Position numbers and translations under genes: made by a program. Positions 63,475 to 64,000 of a DNA stretch of 64,000 nucleotides are shown piece by piece; the stretch's first letter is position 1; each line of letters begins with the position of its first letter. The notes under the pieces are model-generated. The model was given only the letters and a program-made list of their open reading frames with translations, did no database searches and had not been told where the DNA came from. The stretch is from Actinoallomurus sp963823735 (lineage in GTDB: Bacteria; Actinomycetota; Actinomycetes; Streptosporangiales; Streptosporangiaceae), in contig CAWGMO010000002.1 of assembly GCA_963823735.1 (NCBI GenBank), forward strand, positions 2,976,001-3,040,000. The letters run 5' to 3'.

Positions 63475-64000
63475 ATGGACACGACACTGCTCGCCGTCTT
63501 CGGGGAGGTCGCACGGCGCGGCTCGTTCACGGCCGCCGCCGAGGCGCTCGGCTACACGCAGTCCGCGGTGTCCCGGCAGATCTCGACGCTGGAGAACGAG
63601 GTCGGCGCGGTGCTGTTCGACCGGCTGCCGCGCGGGGTCCGGCTGACCGAGGAGGGCCGCTGCGTCCTGCCGCACGCCCACGCGATCACCGACCGCCTGG
63701 CGGCGGCGCGCGGTGACCTGCGCGACCTGCGTGACCTGTCCGCCGGGCGGCTGCGCCTGGGTGCCTTCCCGACCGCCGACGCCGCGCTGGTCCCCCGCGC
63801 GCTGGCCGCCTTCCGCGCCGCGTATCCGGACGTCGTCCTGTCGCTCGCCGAGGGCCTCGTACGCGACCAGGTCGCACGGCTGCACGCGGGCGACATCGAC
63901 CTCGCGATCGTCGCCTCGTCCACGCCGGACGCCCTCGACGGCCTCGACCTCGCGCACCTGCTGGACGACCCGATGTACGTCGCGCTGCACCCCGGCCATC
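63475..64000 (+). CDS. LysR-family transcriptional regulator, 3' end beyond window
   Basis: The first 175 residues are visible. The N-terminal winged helix (about 1-60) has LLAVFGEVARRGSFTAAAEAL and YTQSAVSRQISTLENEVGAV, the family's strongest motif; a linker helix and the start of the effector domain (LRLGAFPTADAALVPRALAA) follow. It runs off the window edge. Divergent from ridA, with a candidate operator between them. Confidence 0.93.
   Translation, partial: MDTTLLAVFGEVARRGSFTAAAEALGYTQSAVSRQISTLENEVGAVLFDRLPRGVRLTEEGRCVLPHAHAITDRLAAARGDLRDLRDLSAGRLRLGAFPTADAALVPRALAAFRAAYPDVVLSLAEGLVRDQVARLHAGDIDLAIVASSTPDALDGLDLAHLLDDPMYVALHPGH

Overview
The window is very GC-rich, with strong G/C third-position bias, frequent GTG and TTG starts and many 1-4 bp start/stop overlaps. 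Gene content fits a filamentous actinobacterium: class F sortase, LtrA, DUF2993, DUF6286/AmaP-type alkaline-shock proteins, an MmyB-type XRE regulator, an FHA-ABC exporter and PuuA/GlnA3-like glutamine synthetase. The order Streptosporangiales is a reasonable guess but not proven. No prophage, insertion sequence, CRISPR array, rRNA or replication origin was found.

Layout. 1-4.3 kb: five-gene lipid-modification operon (flavin oxidoreductase, DUF1365, two cyclopropane-synthase paralogues, DUF1295). 4.3-13.2 kb: cell-envelope block with a double-FHA ABC exporter, a DUF2993/LmeA-like protein and a seven-gene minus-strand operon of glycosyltransferases, an epimerase, a lipoprotein, a B-box-like zinc protein and an unknown protein. 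13.4-18 kb: hydrolase, CBS protein, class F sortase with an adjacent probable substrate, FUSC protein. 18-25 kb: CoA transferase/thiolase pair, DNA ligase, site-2 protease. 25.2-37.1 kb: two divergent operons that look like an amine-catabolic system using gamma-glutamylation, with a GcvT-fused flavoprotein. 38.5-44 kb: tandem glycine riboswitch controlling gcvT-gcvH-glyA-lipA-sdaA (glycine to serine to pyruvate, plus lipoate for GcvH). 44-52.5 kb: methyltransferase, lipoprotein, M20 hydrolase, alkaline-shock pair, purU, a phosphatase-like membrane protein and a PLP fold-type III enzyme. 52.7-58.2 kb: sugar operon (PfkB kinase, GH4 glycosidase, ABC transporter). 58.2-64 kb: LtrA, DUF3618, peroxiredoxin, an odd tRNA with UAG anticodon, XRE regulator, sedolisin, and a RidA/LysR divergent pair running off the end.

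Sequence integrity matters here. Single genes with 1-2 base frame errors occur at about 10.01, 10.39, 10.53, 21.92, 26.18 and 42.42 kb. A dense block of single-base indels (55.53-57.9 kb) wrecks three ABC-transporter genes although codon-level content is otherwise conserved. Most look like sequencing errors, and restoring the frame recovers family-typical proteins.

The main functional theme is one-carbon and amino-nitrogen metabolism: the GcvT-fused flavoprotein, the glutamylation pathway, the glycine-cleavage operon and PurU all lie within 24 kb.
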